Shown piece by piece: positions 1 through 5,426 of a DNA stretch of 9,699 nt. The DNA lies in NCBI GenBank assembly GCA_029051915.1, contig JAIDKM010000012.1, positions 1 through 9,699 of the forward strand. The letters are read 5' to 3'. Made by a program: the position numbers and the translations under genes. Every line of letters begins with the position of its first letter. Position 1 is the stretch's first letter. This stretch comes from Alistipes sp. GTDB lineage: Bacteria > Bacteroidota > Bacteroidia > Bacteroidales > Rikenellaceae. The notes beneath the pieces are model-generated. The model was not told the DNA's origin. It was given only the letters and a program-made list of their open reading frames with translations, and made no database searches.

Positions 1-470
1 CGCCGGTCGGGATCGTTCTTGTACTTCTCGAAATAACTTTCGCCGAGGGTCTGCACCTCCCGCATAGCGAGGTAAGTGCCCTCCAGCAACCCGGTATTCT
101 CGGTTCCGCAAAACCGGTAGAACGGCACGTAGTGGGTCTTCTTCGTGAACGTTCCGGCGAGCCGGGCCTCAGGAGCACGGCGGGTCAGCACGATATTCGA
201 CGCCAGATCGCGCCCCGAAAAATCGAACTTCACCCAGCAGACCGTATCGCTGATGGGTACGGCATCGGGATCGCCGGCATCCAGCACGTCGATATAATAA
301 CCGGCATCGCCGAAGTCCTGATAATTCTCCAGCAACTCGGGTCGGTTCAAGGTGATCCACGCCTCGAGCGACTGATCCTCGAACTTGCTGTAAGACTCGG
401 ACTGCTCCTCGGCGCACGAAAGCGCCAGCGAAGCGACGGCGAAAACGGCGAAACGGAAGTTACGTATCAT
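1..470 (-). CDS. Lipoprotein, FKBP-like family paralogue (partial, C-terminus off window)
   Basis: The frame opens at an ATG (468-470) and stays open to the left edge, giving 156 residues. The N-terminus is a short lipoprotein signal: MIRNFRF, a hydrophobic stretch, then LALSC with the acceptor cysteine at residue 19, so the product is predicted to be exported and lipid-anchored. After the cysteine comes an acidic linker, then a helix-like stretch (EAWITLNRPELLENY) followed by a beta-type segment (SDTVCWVKFDFSGRDL) resembling the first strands of an FKBP fold. It starts only 4 bp after the stop of the upstream lipoprotein gene at 475-1119, whose architecture is similar, so the two are probably co-transcribed diverged duplicates. 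The diagnostic FKBP C-terminal strand lies outside the window, so the family call is inferred from the neighbour. No prolyl-isomerase catalytic residues can be claimed. Confidence 0.7.
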   Translation of the reverse strand, partial: MIRNFRFAVFAVASLALSCAEEQSESYSKFEDQSLEAWITLNRPELLENYQDFGDAGYYIDVLDAGDPDAVPISDTVCWVKFDFSGRDLASNIVLTRRAPEARLAGTFTKKTHYVPFYRFCGTENTGLLEGTYLAMREVQTLGESYFEKYKNDPDR

Positions 471-474
471 AATC

Positions 475-1119
475 TTATTCTACTTTATCTACGCTGAAAA
501 AGATGGCGACGGGGGTCTCCTTCGGCAAAAAATACATGTATGTCTTATCCCCGTAAGCCATGTTGTAAGTCATGTAGGCCTCGACCCGGTCGCCCTCGCG
601 GCAACCAAGTAACGCAAGACGAAGCCCTTTTATTATGCCGGGATCGCGCATGTCGACCTCAAGCGGCTCGAAGTCCCATACCCCGAGTGTAAGACCCGCG
701 AGCCGGAAATAGGTGATAAACGCCGGATCGTTGGAGTAATAAGGCATCGTAACGCGCGAAAAGTTGCTTTCGTTCAGTCCGCCGTCGGGCAAACCGGTGA
801 TGGCGGAATTGGTGAAGACATAGGCAGTGAAAGTGATCGTCGCCCACGAATTTTCGGTAACCACGGGCCAGTTGTCGCGGTCGGGGTTGAAATAATCCTC
901 CTGGTCGATATAACGGTAGACGGCATCGCCCGACGTTGTGTAGAACGGCAAGCGGCTCCCCTCCTCGTAATCCTCCTCGGGAATAAGCTGCGGCCGGTGA
1001 GTACGCTCCAGGAAAGAGACCATGTTGCTTTTCTGCTTGCCGAGGACATCCTCCTCCTCGGAACAACCGGCGGAGAAGAACAAGGCAGGCAAAAACAGAG
1101 ACAAGAAAAACTTTTTCAT
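475..1119 (-). CDS. Divergent FKBP-type peptidyl-prolyl isomerase-like lipoprotein
   Basis: Encodes 214 aa from the ATG at 1117-1119. A second ATG at 1123-1125 is in frame and a longer reading begins at 1152, but the signal peptide MKKFFLSLFLPALFFSAGC (lipobox cysteine 19) is ideal from 1119. Residues 92-102 (WATITFTAYVF) and especially 163-214 (IKGLRLALLGCREGDRVEAY, then an AYGD element, a PKETPVAIFF strand and the end DKVE) follow the order of the FKBP C-terminal half: G-L-x-x-A-L-x-x-M-x-x-G, a Y-G loop, then a final hydrophobic strand. The protein is probably a periplasm-facing, lipid-anchored folding factor of the kind related to gliding protein GldI. The middle section (103-160) is longer and more divergent than in classical FKBPs, so enzymatic activity is uncertain and it may only be a binding scaffold. 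A Bacteroidetes -7 box sits just upstream, and the paralogue at 1-470 follows after 4 bp. Confidence 0.68.
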   Translation of the reverse strand: MKKFFLSLFLPALFFSAGCSEEEDVLGKQKSNMVSFLERTHRPQLIPEEDYEEGSRLPFYTTSGDAVYRYIDQEDYFNPDRDNWPVVTENSWATITFTAYVFTNSAITGLPDGGLNESNFSRVTMPYYSNDPAFITYFRLAGLTLGVWDFEPLEVDMRDPGIIKGLRLALLGCREGDRVEAYMTYNMAYGDKTYMYFLPKETPVAIFFSVDKVE

Positions 1120-1134
1120 CGGCATAGAATCGTG

Positions 1135-1142
1135 CAAATTTA
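1135..1142 (-). promoter_or_regulatory. Bacteroidetes -7 promoter box for the lipoprotein pair
   Basis: On the minus strand the bases read TAAATTTG, matching the TAnnTTTG -7 consensus of the Bacteroidetes primary sigma factor. It lies just upstream of the first candidate ATGs (1125 and 1119), so the leader would be very short. Possible -33 TTG motifs exist upstream, but their spacing (15 or 23 nt) does not fit the usual 19-21 nt well. The box is seen; the promoter is inferred. Confidence 0.4.
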
Positions 1143-1210
1143 CAAAAAACAATCCGACAAATCCGCAACCGACGCAAAAAATAAAGGAAAAACGTCGCCC
1201 GGATCGGAGC

Positions 1211-2011
1211 TTACTCGGCGACCTCCTTTTTGGAACGCCGGCGGGGTGCGGGCGCGAGGTAGCGCCGCAGGGTCTGCTGCAGGCGGGCGGCGCTCAGATC
1301 GCGGTAGAGCTCGCCTCCCTGTGCCACGGAGATGCCGCCGGTCTCCTCGGAGACGATGACGACGACCGCGTCGGAGATCTCGCTCAGCCCGATGGCGGCG
1401 CGATGGCGCGTACCGTAAGATTTGGGAACGGCGCTCTGCGTAACGGGCAGGATGCACTTGGCGGCGATCACGCGGTCGTGGCGGATCAGCACGGCGCCGT
1501 CGTGCAAGGGGGCGTTCTTGAAAAAGATGTTCTGCAACAGATCGGCCGAGACCTTGGCGTCGACGGCGATACCGCCCTCGGCGATCAACGTCAGGTCGCT
1601 GCGCTGGGCGATGACGATCAGGGCCCCGGTCTTGGTGGCCGCCATTGCGCAGCAGGCCGCGACGATCGGCTCGACGTCGGTCTGGGCCTTTTCGTCGAGC
1701 GGAGTGAAGAAGCGCGTGATGAAATTGAAATGCTTGCGCCGCATGCCGATCATCTGGAGGAAACGTCTCAACTCGGGCTGGAAGACGATAATCAACGCGA
1801 TGACACCCACCGAGATCAATCGTCCGAGGATCGTGGAGAGCAGCTCCATATTGAGAGCCCGCACCACCACCCACAACAGGTAGATGGCGATGATACCCGA
1901 AAGGATATAGGGAGCGTTGGTGCCTTTGGTCATGCGGTAGATCCAGTACATGCTCAGGGCGACCAGAAGAATGTCGATGAAATCAACGAATGTAAACGGT
2001 ATGAAACCCAT
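1211..2011 (-). CDS. cdaA: Diadenylate cyclase CdaA (c-di-AMP synthase)
   Basis: Makes cyclic di-AMP from two ATP at the inner membrane; in other bacteria this messenger governs potassium/osmotic balance and cell-wall homeostasis. From the ATG at 2009-2011 the product is 266 aa, close to the family's usual length of about 270. The N-terminus has three membrane segments (about residues 8-26, 34-52 and 61-78), followed by a short basic linker and the DAC domain (about 105-225). Both catalytic motifs are visible: DGA at 171-173 (PLHDGAVLI) and RHR at 202-204 (YGTRHRAAIG). The C-terminus is basic (PRRRSKKEVAE). A TTG codon 24 bases further upstream (2033-2035) would give a 274-aa version, but it coincides with the last bases of a -7 promoter box at 2033-2040, so transcription probably starts after it. 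The lipoprotein pair downstream has its own promoter-like box, so cdaA may be monocistronic. Confidence 0.95.
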   Translation of the reverse strand: MGFIPFTFVDFIDILLVALSMYWIYRMTKGTNAPYILSGIIAIYLLWVVVRALNMELLSTILGRLISVGVIALIIVFQPELRRFLQMIGMRRKHFNFITRFFTPLDEKAQTDVEPIVAACCAMAATKTGALIVIAQRSDLTLIAEGGIAVDAKVSADLLQNIFFKNAPLHDGAVLIRHDRVIAAKCILPVTQSAVPKSYGTRHRAAIGLSEISDAVVVIVSEETGGISVAQGGELYRDLSAARLQQTLRRYLAPAPRRRSKKEVAE

Positions 2012-2032
2012 AAATGCGGCGGTTATTCTCCG

Positions 2033-2040
2033 CAAAGATA
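2033..2040 (-). promoter_or_regulatory. -7 promoter box for cdaA
   Basis: The minus strand reads TATCTTTG, a perfect TAnnTTTG match, 21 bp upstream of the cdaA ATG at 2011. A transcription start about 6-7 nt downstream (near 2027) leaves a leader of about 15 nt. The upstream sequence is AT-rich. The closest TTTG (2055-2058) is only 14 nt away, shorter than the usual -33 spacing, so the -33 element is weak or absent. Confidence 0.55.
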
Positions 2041-2112
2041 AAATTTACAATCCACAAATGAAAATCCGCCGTGCAGAATTCACCCTCCGCACGAGAAACC
2101 GGAAAGGAGAAC

Positions 2113-2142
2113 AAAAAAACCGATGAACAAATCATCGGTTTT
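2113..2142 (-). terminator. Intrinsic terminator after the OmpH-like gene
   Basis: A perfect 11-bp inverted repeat (arms 2116-2126 and 2132-2142, loop of 5 nt) with a CCGATGA core. Read on the minus strand, the stem runs directly into seven T residues (complement of 2113-2119). It lies about 25 bp past the stop of the 2167-2757 gene and upstream of the cdaA promoter, insulating the two units. Confidence 0.85.
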
Positions 2143-2166
2143 GCATTGCGGAAGTCTTCGTCCGAA

Positions 2167-2757
2167 CTATTTGCGGGAAGCCTTCTCCGCCTGATCGGCA
2201 GCGTAGAGCTCGTTGACCTTAGCCAGCACGGCAGGCGTGATGTTGAGCGTCGTATCGGCGTCGATCAGAGCCGAAGCGTTGATAATCAACTTGTACTTCC
2301 GGTCGGCGTTGATCTCGTCCACGGCGCGCTGCAACAGATCCTGCGCCCGGTTGGTGAAGACGAAATTCTCCTCCTCGAGGGCCTGGGCCTCCTTCTGGGC
2401 CGAATTCTGGTACGACAGAACCCGACGCTGGATGCTCTCCTGCTGAGCCTGCGCATCGTTGGTGGTAATCAGACCTTTCTGATACTTCTCCTGCAATTTG
2501 GCAGCCTCGGCCTGCAAGTTCTTCTCGCGCTGCGCCCAGCTGTTCTGCGCCTTCTGGGTCTTCTCCTGGAGCGCGGCACCCTCGTTCTTATAGAGGTCGC
2601 TCTCGGCCAGCACGGCTTCGACCTGGACGTAGGCGATGTCGCTCACGCCGATTTCGCGCACGGCATTCTCCGTCGCAACGGAACTCTCCGAACTTTTCGG
2701 GCCGCAGGCCGTCATCGCAGCGGCGACGATCCATGCCGTAAAAAGCATTTTTTTCAT
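2167..2757 (-). CDS. OmpH/Skp family outer-membrane-protein chaperone, lipoprotein form
   Basis: Encodes 196 aa and starts at the ATG at 2755-2757 (MKKMLFTAWI...). The signal ends in AAMTAC, with a lipobox cysteine at residue 18, followed by a Ser/Glu-rich linker to about residue 36. The mature part is an OmpH/Skp-type fold: a conserved opening strand (DIAYVQVEAVLAESDLYKNE, 40-59), a long charged alpha-helical coiled coil (about 60-148) rich in Gln, Glu and Lys, and a closing strand and helix (YKLIINASALIDADTTLNIT, 155-174). Skp-type trimers hold unfolded outer-membrane proteins in the periplasm. Here the lipid anchor would tether the chaperone to a membrane, a frequent arrangement in Bacteroidetes. 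The gene is flanked by its own -7 box and terminator and so is probably monocistronic. The alanine/glutamine helix content is normal for the family. Confidence 0.88.
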   Translation of the reverse strand: MKKMLFTAWIVAAAMTACGPKSSESSVATENAVREIGVSDIAYVQVEAVLAESDLYKNEGAALQEKTQKAQNSWAQREKNLQAEAAKLQEKYQKGLITTNDAQAQQESIQRRVLSYQNSAQKEAQALEEENFVFTNRAQDLLQRAVDEINADRKYKLIINASALIDADTTLNITPAVLAKVNELYAADQAEKASRK

Positions 2758-2800
2758 ATCCGGTTTTGCTGTTTTGATGAATTATTCTCTGCTTGAAATG

Positions 2801-2808
2801 CAAAGATA
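2801..2808 (-). promoter_or_regulatory. -7 promoter box for the OmpH-like gene
   Basis: The minus strand reads TATCTTTG, matching TAnnTTTG, and would give a leader of about 38 nt before the ATG at 2757. No convincing -33 TTG is seen at standard spacing; the upstream bases overlap the divergent ruvA promoter region. Confidence 0.5.
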
Positions 2809-2820
2809 AGAAAAAATCTT

Positions 2821-2828
2821 TATTTTTG
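2821..2828 (+). promoter_or_regulatory. -7 promoter box for ruvA
   Basis: The plus strand reads TATTTTTG (TAnnTTTG), 27 bp before the ruvA ATG at 2856. The nearest TTG upstream (2793-2795) is 25 nt away, longer than the usual spacing. The box lies only 12 bp from the divergent OmpH-gene box, so polymerases at the two promoters would compete for space. Confidence 0.5.
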
Positions 2829-2855
2829 CCCTGCACCCCGTAATTTTTAAGTGGC

Positions 2856-3434
2856 ATGTACGAATACATCAGCGGCACCGTAGCCGAACTGGGCCCGACC
2901 TACGCCGTCCTCGACGCGGCAGGCGTGGGCTACTATCTTAACATATCGCTCGAAACCTACTCGGCCATCGAACACGCCGCACAAACCAAGCTGTTCGTCC
3001 ACCATGTTGTCCGCGAAGACGCGCAGCTGCTCTACGGATTCGCCACGAAAGTCGAACGCGAGCTCTTCCGGCTGCTGTTAGGCGTCTCGGGCGTAGGCGG
3101 CAACACGGCCCGCACGATTCTTTCGACCTACTCGCCGGGCGAGCTGCAGAACATCATTTCGTCGGGCAATGCCGTGCTGCTGAAGAACGTCAAAGGACTG
3201 GGACTCAAAACGGCCCAGAAGATCATCGTCGAGCTGAGCGGCAAGCTGACGGGGCTGGAAACGGGAGCTGCCGGCGCGGCGCCGAACAACGAACGGAGCG
3301 ACGAAGCGCTGGCGGCGCTCGCCATGCTGGGCGTCAACAAGTCGGCAGCCGAAAAAGCCCTGCGGGCCGTGCTCCGCACCGCCCCCGATGCCTCGACCGA
3401 AGAACTGGTGCGGATGGCCCTGAAAGAGTTGTGA
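2856..3434 (+). CDS. ruvA: Holliday junction branch migration subunit RuvA
   Basis: RuvA forms tetramers that clamp four-way DNA junctions and load the RuvB motor for branch migration during recombinational repair. The product is 192 aa, normal for the family, starting at MYEYISGTV with the typical N-terminal OB-fold (about 1-62, including GVGYYLNIS and the VREDAQLLYGF signature). The two helix-hairpin-helix motifs are clear at about 73-90 (LLLGVSGVGGNTARTIL) and 108-126 (LLKNVKGLGLKTAQKIIVE). After a flexible linker (about 131-147) comes the C-terminal UBA-like domain that contacts RuvB (148-192: SDEALAALAMLGVNKSAAEK...). No ruvB or ruvC is adjacent, which is common outside Proteobacteria. 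The stop codon is followed by non-coding sequence and then an orphan lectin fragment. I see no T-tailed hairpin just after the gene. Confidence 0.97.
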   Translation: MYEYISGTVAELGPTYAVLDAAGVGYYLNISLETYSAIEHAAQTKLFVHHVVREDAQLLYGFATKVERELFRLLLGVSGVGGNTARTILSTYSPGELQNIISSGNAVLLKNVKGLGLKTAQKIIVELSGKLTGLETGAAGAAPNNERSDEALAALAMLGVNKSAAEKALRAVLRTAPDASTEELVRMALKEL

Positions 3435-3654
3435 GCGGATTCCCCGTTCCGCTTCGCCTGACAGAGAGAAAACCCGTTCCTAACGGAAGCAGCTTCGGCC
3501 CGGAATGGCGGGATGTTACGGCATTCGCCAGTGCGGCCGCAGATTCAGCAATCCCCGGCCTGAGAGACCGGTTTTAGACAAGAGCCTTTCACAACCGAGG
3601 GTCGGTGTACACATCAGTCTGACGGGAAGCCTTTCTTTCCGCCATTCATTCCAG
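3435..3654. other. Intergenic stretch after ruvA, no gene recognised
   Basis: About 220 bp with no convincing reading frame. A 6-bp inverted repeat (3434-3439 with 3448-3453) overlaps the ruvA stop codon but lacks a T-tract, so I do not call it a terminator. A short CCGG-based hairpin (about 3557-3573) is followed by four T residues but is weak. The plus frame continuing into the lectin fragment is open from the TAA at 3481 onward. However, it shows no signal peptide and no recognisable domain before about 3655. Confidence 0.5.
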
Positions 3655-3861
3655 CGATTGCTTCGCACGCCTGCTTCGGGCTACCGCAACTCTTCGTCGG
3701 GAGCTCTGACGAATGTCGGCGCATACGGTTTTTCCTGGTCGTCTTCCCCCGCACCGAGCGACACCAATGCCGGCTGTCTGTACTTCGACGCAGACCATGC
3801 GTACCCGTTGCACACCGCGTACCGTGCGTTCGCACGCCCCGTGCGCTGCGTCCAGAATCTG
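3655..3861 (+). pseudogene. Orphan 3' end of a FISUMP/DUF1566-type C-type-lectin surface protein gene
   Basis: The plus-strand frame encodes, in order, LRTPASGYR, a SSSGALTNVG element, YGFSWSSSP, CLYFDADHAYP and RAFARPVRCVQN. That is the C-terminal signature of Fibrobacter-succinogenes-major-paralogue (FISUMP)/DUF1566 proteins, which are typically secreted lipoproteins with a C-type-lectin fold. Only about 65-70 residues are present. Intact members are several hundred residues long with a lipoprotein signal, and neither the N-terminus nor a signal is found upstream. The frame opens at an ATG at 3505 (or from the stop at 3481) and continues past the natural-looking end until 4032, running through the secG terminator, so the normal stop codon is missing as well. 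I read it as a truncated relic or a promoterless silent cassette. Many residues at lectin-loop positions have NNC/NNT codons (GAC, TAC, CAC, TTC, ACC, CAT), as in variable regions of diversity-generating retroelements. That link is an inference. Confidence 0.7.
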
Positions 3862-3903
3862 CGAGCTGCTTTCCGACACTTGCGCCCCGCCCCGCACGCA
3901 GAT
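3857..3903. repeat. Inverted repeat just after the lectin fragment
   Basis: A perfect 7-bp inverted repeat (ATCTGCG at 3857-3863, CGCAGAT at 3897-3903) encloses 33 nt of C-rich sequence directly after the conserved end of the lectin fragment. A second, very stable small palindrome (CGTGCG TT CGCACG, 3823-3836) lies inside the fragment. Either may be chance in GC-rich DNA. They are noted because hairpins downstream of variable regions assist retrohoming in known diversity-generating retroelements. Confidence 0.3.
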
Positions 3904-3914
3904 CGGAATCCACG

Positions 3915-3941
3915 AAAAAAGCCGTGGCGGAACCACGGCTT
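3915..3941 (-). terminator. Intrinsic terminator of the HU-sigma54-lptE-TPR-secG operon
   Basis: A perfect 9-bp inverted repeat, AAGCCGTGG (3919-3927) and CCACGGCTT (3933-3941), with a 5-nt loop. On the minus strand it is followed by a six-T run (complement of 3915-3920). It lies about 20 bp beyond the secG stop, as expected for a rho-independent terminator. Confidence 0.88.
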
Positions 3942-3962
3942 GAAACTCTTCGTCGGCGGAAA

Positions 3963-4322
3963 CTACTCGGCCTCGGCGGGAACGGTCTCGTCGGCAGCCG
4001 GAATCTCGGCCTGCGGCATCGCGGGCAGCTGACCCTCGATCACCTGCTCCTGCAACATCCGTGCATCGTCGGAGATCTCGGAATCGCCGGCAACGCCCCC
4101 GCGACCCATGGCCAACGTAGCGACGAGACTCAACACAGCGATCGCGATGGCCATCGTCCATGTGAAACGCTCCAGAAAATTGGTCGTCTCACGCACGCCC
4201 ATCACCTGGTTGGAAGCGCCGAAATTGGCGGCCATGCCGCTCTTGGGATTCTGAACCAGCACGGCGAGGATCACCAGCACGCTCGCGAGGAGGGTCAGAA
4301 TAATGCAAATCATAGATAACAT
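3963..4322 (-). CDS. secG: Preprotein translocase subunit SecG
   Basis: The small auxiliary subunit of the SecYEG channel, which helps SecA-driven export across the inner membrane. The product is 119 aa with the standard two-helix layout. Segment 1 is at about residues 4-23, and the conserved cytoplasmic loop VQNPKSGMAANFGASNQVMGVRET covers 23-46, including the hallmark Q-x-x-K-S-G. It is followed by NFLERFTWTMA and segment 2 at about 56-72. The tail (73-119) is acidic and alanine/proline-rich, a Bacteroidetes extension absent from short SecG proteins. The ATG at 4320-4322 gives MLSM; the Met at residue 4 (4311-4313) is an alternative. The gene is last in a five-gene operon, 12 bp after the TPR-like gene, and is followed directly by a terminator. 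Confidence 0.95.
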   Translation of the reverse strand: MLSMICIILTLLASVLVILAVLVQNPKSGMAANFGASNQVMGVRETTNFLERFTWTMAIAIAVLSLVATLAMGRGGVAGDSEISDDARMLQEQVIEGQLPAMPQAEIPAADETVPAEAE

Positions 4323-4334
4323 ACGTATCGAAAT

Positions 4335-4823
4335 TTAATTATTGTTTTCTATTTTGCCGATAAGCTCGGCAAAGTAAATACTTTTTTCGGGATTTAGCAA
4401 ACTTAATTTGCGATAAATCGCCACGGCCCGGTCGCGCAGACCCTGTGCAAGATAAATCTCGGCCAGCTGCTCGGAGACCACCTCGTCGGCATCGGTCAAC
4501 TCGGGTTCGGTGCGCACCTCGCACTCGGGCTCGCCCTCCTCGGCCACGATCCGCAGATCGGTCTGCCGCAGAAACCGGTCGATCACCTCCGCCGAAGCAG
4601 TGGCGGCGAAGGCGGAAACGTCGACAGGCCGCTCCTGCAAAGAACTCCGGCCCCGCCACGGAGCCGTAACGGCCAACAACGAATCGGGCTTGCCGGTACG
4701 CACCTCGCGCAGAATACGCAACGGTGCGAACCACCCGTAACGGGCGACGAGCGCCTCCAACTCCTCAGCCGGGAACGTCTCCCCCGCCCCGGACGACCCC
4801 ATGCGGAACTGCTGATTATCCAT
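4335..4823 (-). CDS. TPR-like protein of the lptE-secG operon, function unknown
   Basis: Encodes 162 aa with no signal peptide or membrane segment, so probably cytoplasmic. The N-terminal half (about 14-90) carries an ELEALVARYGWFAPLRILRE stretch that looks helical. The middle (91-112) is acidic. Residues 115-158 (SEQLAEIYLAQGLRDRAVAIYRKLSLLNPEKSIYFAELIGKIE) form a good single tetratricopeptide-type helix pair, preceded by one partial repeat at most. Such units usually mediate protein-protein contacts. It starts 3 bp after the lptE stop and ends 12 bp before secG, so translation is probably coupled. Small TPR-ending proteins are often encoded at this position between lptE and secG in Bacteroidetes, which suggests a role tied to envelope biogenesis. 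The molecular function is not known to me. Confidence 0.8.
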   Translation of the reverse strand: MDNQQFRMGSSGAGETFPAEELEALVARYGWFAPLRILREVRTGKPDSLLAVTAPWRGRSSLQERPVDVSAFAATASAEVIDRFLRQTDLRIVAEEGEPECEVRTEPELTDADEVVSEQLAEIYLAQGLRDRAVAIYRKLSLLNPEKSIYFAELIGKIENNN

Positions 4824-4826
4824 AGA

Positions 4827-5372
4827 TTACCAATTGGAAGCCGAAGCCATGAATATATCGGTTACCAACTTGTCGACGATCTGCGGGATCAGGTCGCCCT
4901 CGACTTCGGTCAGGAGCAACGTAGAGTCGTAATCCTCGTAGGCCGTGAAGGTATTGTTCCACGACTGCGACTCGTCGAGCGCATTCGTAAAACGCACCTT
5001 GACGGTGATGGTCAGACGATTGAGCAAGGCGTAGTCGTCGCTCGAAACCGAAGCGGTGGTCGAAGTGTAGTTGACGATCTCGCCTTCGAACGCGAAATCG
5101 CCCCCCTCGTCGACCTGCATCAGGCGCGTACGCCGCGAAAACATGTCGACCAGCGCATCGGTCATCGTCGAACTGAGGATCGGCGAGACCATCGTGGCGT
5201 TGTTGGGGAAATACGCCACCGAGAAAGTCCGGGCGTCGGGCGGGATCGAAGCCCCCGACAACGAGTACTTGATGGCCACGCCGCAACCGGCCATCGCCGC
5301 CCCGACGACGAAAAACAAGAGATATTTACCTGCCGACCGCACCGACCGGCCGGTCGCAATCCGAGTATTCAT
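4827..5372 (-). CDS. lptE: LPS assembly lipoprotein LptE, Bacteroidetes type
   Basis: The outer-membrane lipoprotein partner of LptD, the plug-and-barrel translocon that inserts lipopolysaccharide into the outer leaflet. From the ATG at 5370-5372 the product is 181 aa: a basic n-region (MNTRIATGRSVRSAGK), a hydrophobic core and AAMAGC with acceptor cysteine 30. The mature part opens with VAIKYSLSGASIPPDARTFSV, typical of the family (Y-S-F-x-G-x-S-I-P), then FPNNATMVSPILSSTMTDAL. It continues with alternating strands ending in SWNNTFTAYEDYDST, followed by a C-terminal helix. An in-frame ATG at 5423, 3 bp after the upstream stop, would add 17 residues. That would make the signal 47 residues long, so I prefer 5372, although coupling to the upstream gene could favour 5423. 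A small hairpin (5398-5410) lies between the two starts. Third gene of the operon. Confidence 0.9.
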   Translation of the reverse strand: MNTRIATGRSVRSAGKYLLFFVVGAAMAGCGVAIKYSLSGASIPPDARTFSVAYFPNNATMVSPILSSTMTDALVDMFSRRTRLMQVDEGGDFAFEGEIVNYTSTTASVSSDDYALLNRLTITVKVRFTNALDESQSWNNTFTAYEDYDSTLLLTEVEGDLIPQIVDKLVTDIFMASASNW

Positions 5373-5426
5373 GAACAACCGTTTTATTGGGGGAGCCCCG
5401 GAACCTCCGGCGTCTCCGAACATATC

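Noticed and set aside
1022..2041. A 339-codon plus-strand frame opposite cdaA
   Set aside because: Antisense shadow: cdaA on the other strand has both catalytic motifs and a promoter, and this frame has no recognisable domain.
2071..2796. A 241-codon plus-strand frame opposite the OmpH-like gene
   Set aside because: It crosses the terminator and is leucine/glycine-rich noise; the minus-strand gene has a lipobox and the OmpH fold.
2843..2875. A possible sigma-54 -24/-12 promoter (TGGCATG) at the ruvA start
   Set aside because: The TGGCAT is at the start codon itself and the -12 GC element is missing at the required spacing.
3435..3960. A tRNA or structured RNA in the gap after ruvA
   Set aside because: No cloverleaf, CCA end or T-loop pattern was found on either strand by eye. 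The small hairpins are explained by GC-rich sequence and by the lectin coding pattern.
3505..4032. Treating the whole 175-codon plus frame as an intact gene
   Set aside because: Only about residues 51-118 show family similarity. There is no signal peptide, and the C-terminal part reads through the secG terminator and antisense to secG.
3646..4161. A 171-codon minus-strand frame across the lectin relic and secG
   Set aside because: It passes through the secG terminator and overlaps secG in another frame; the translation is arginine-rich with no domain.
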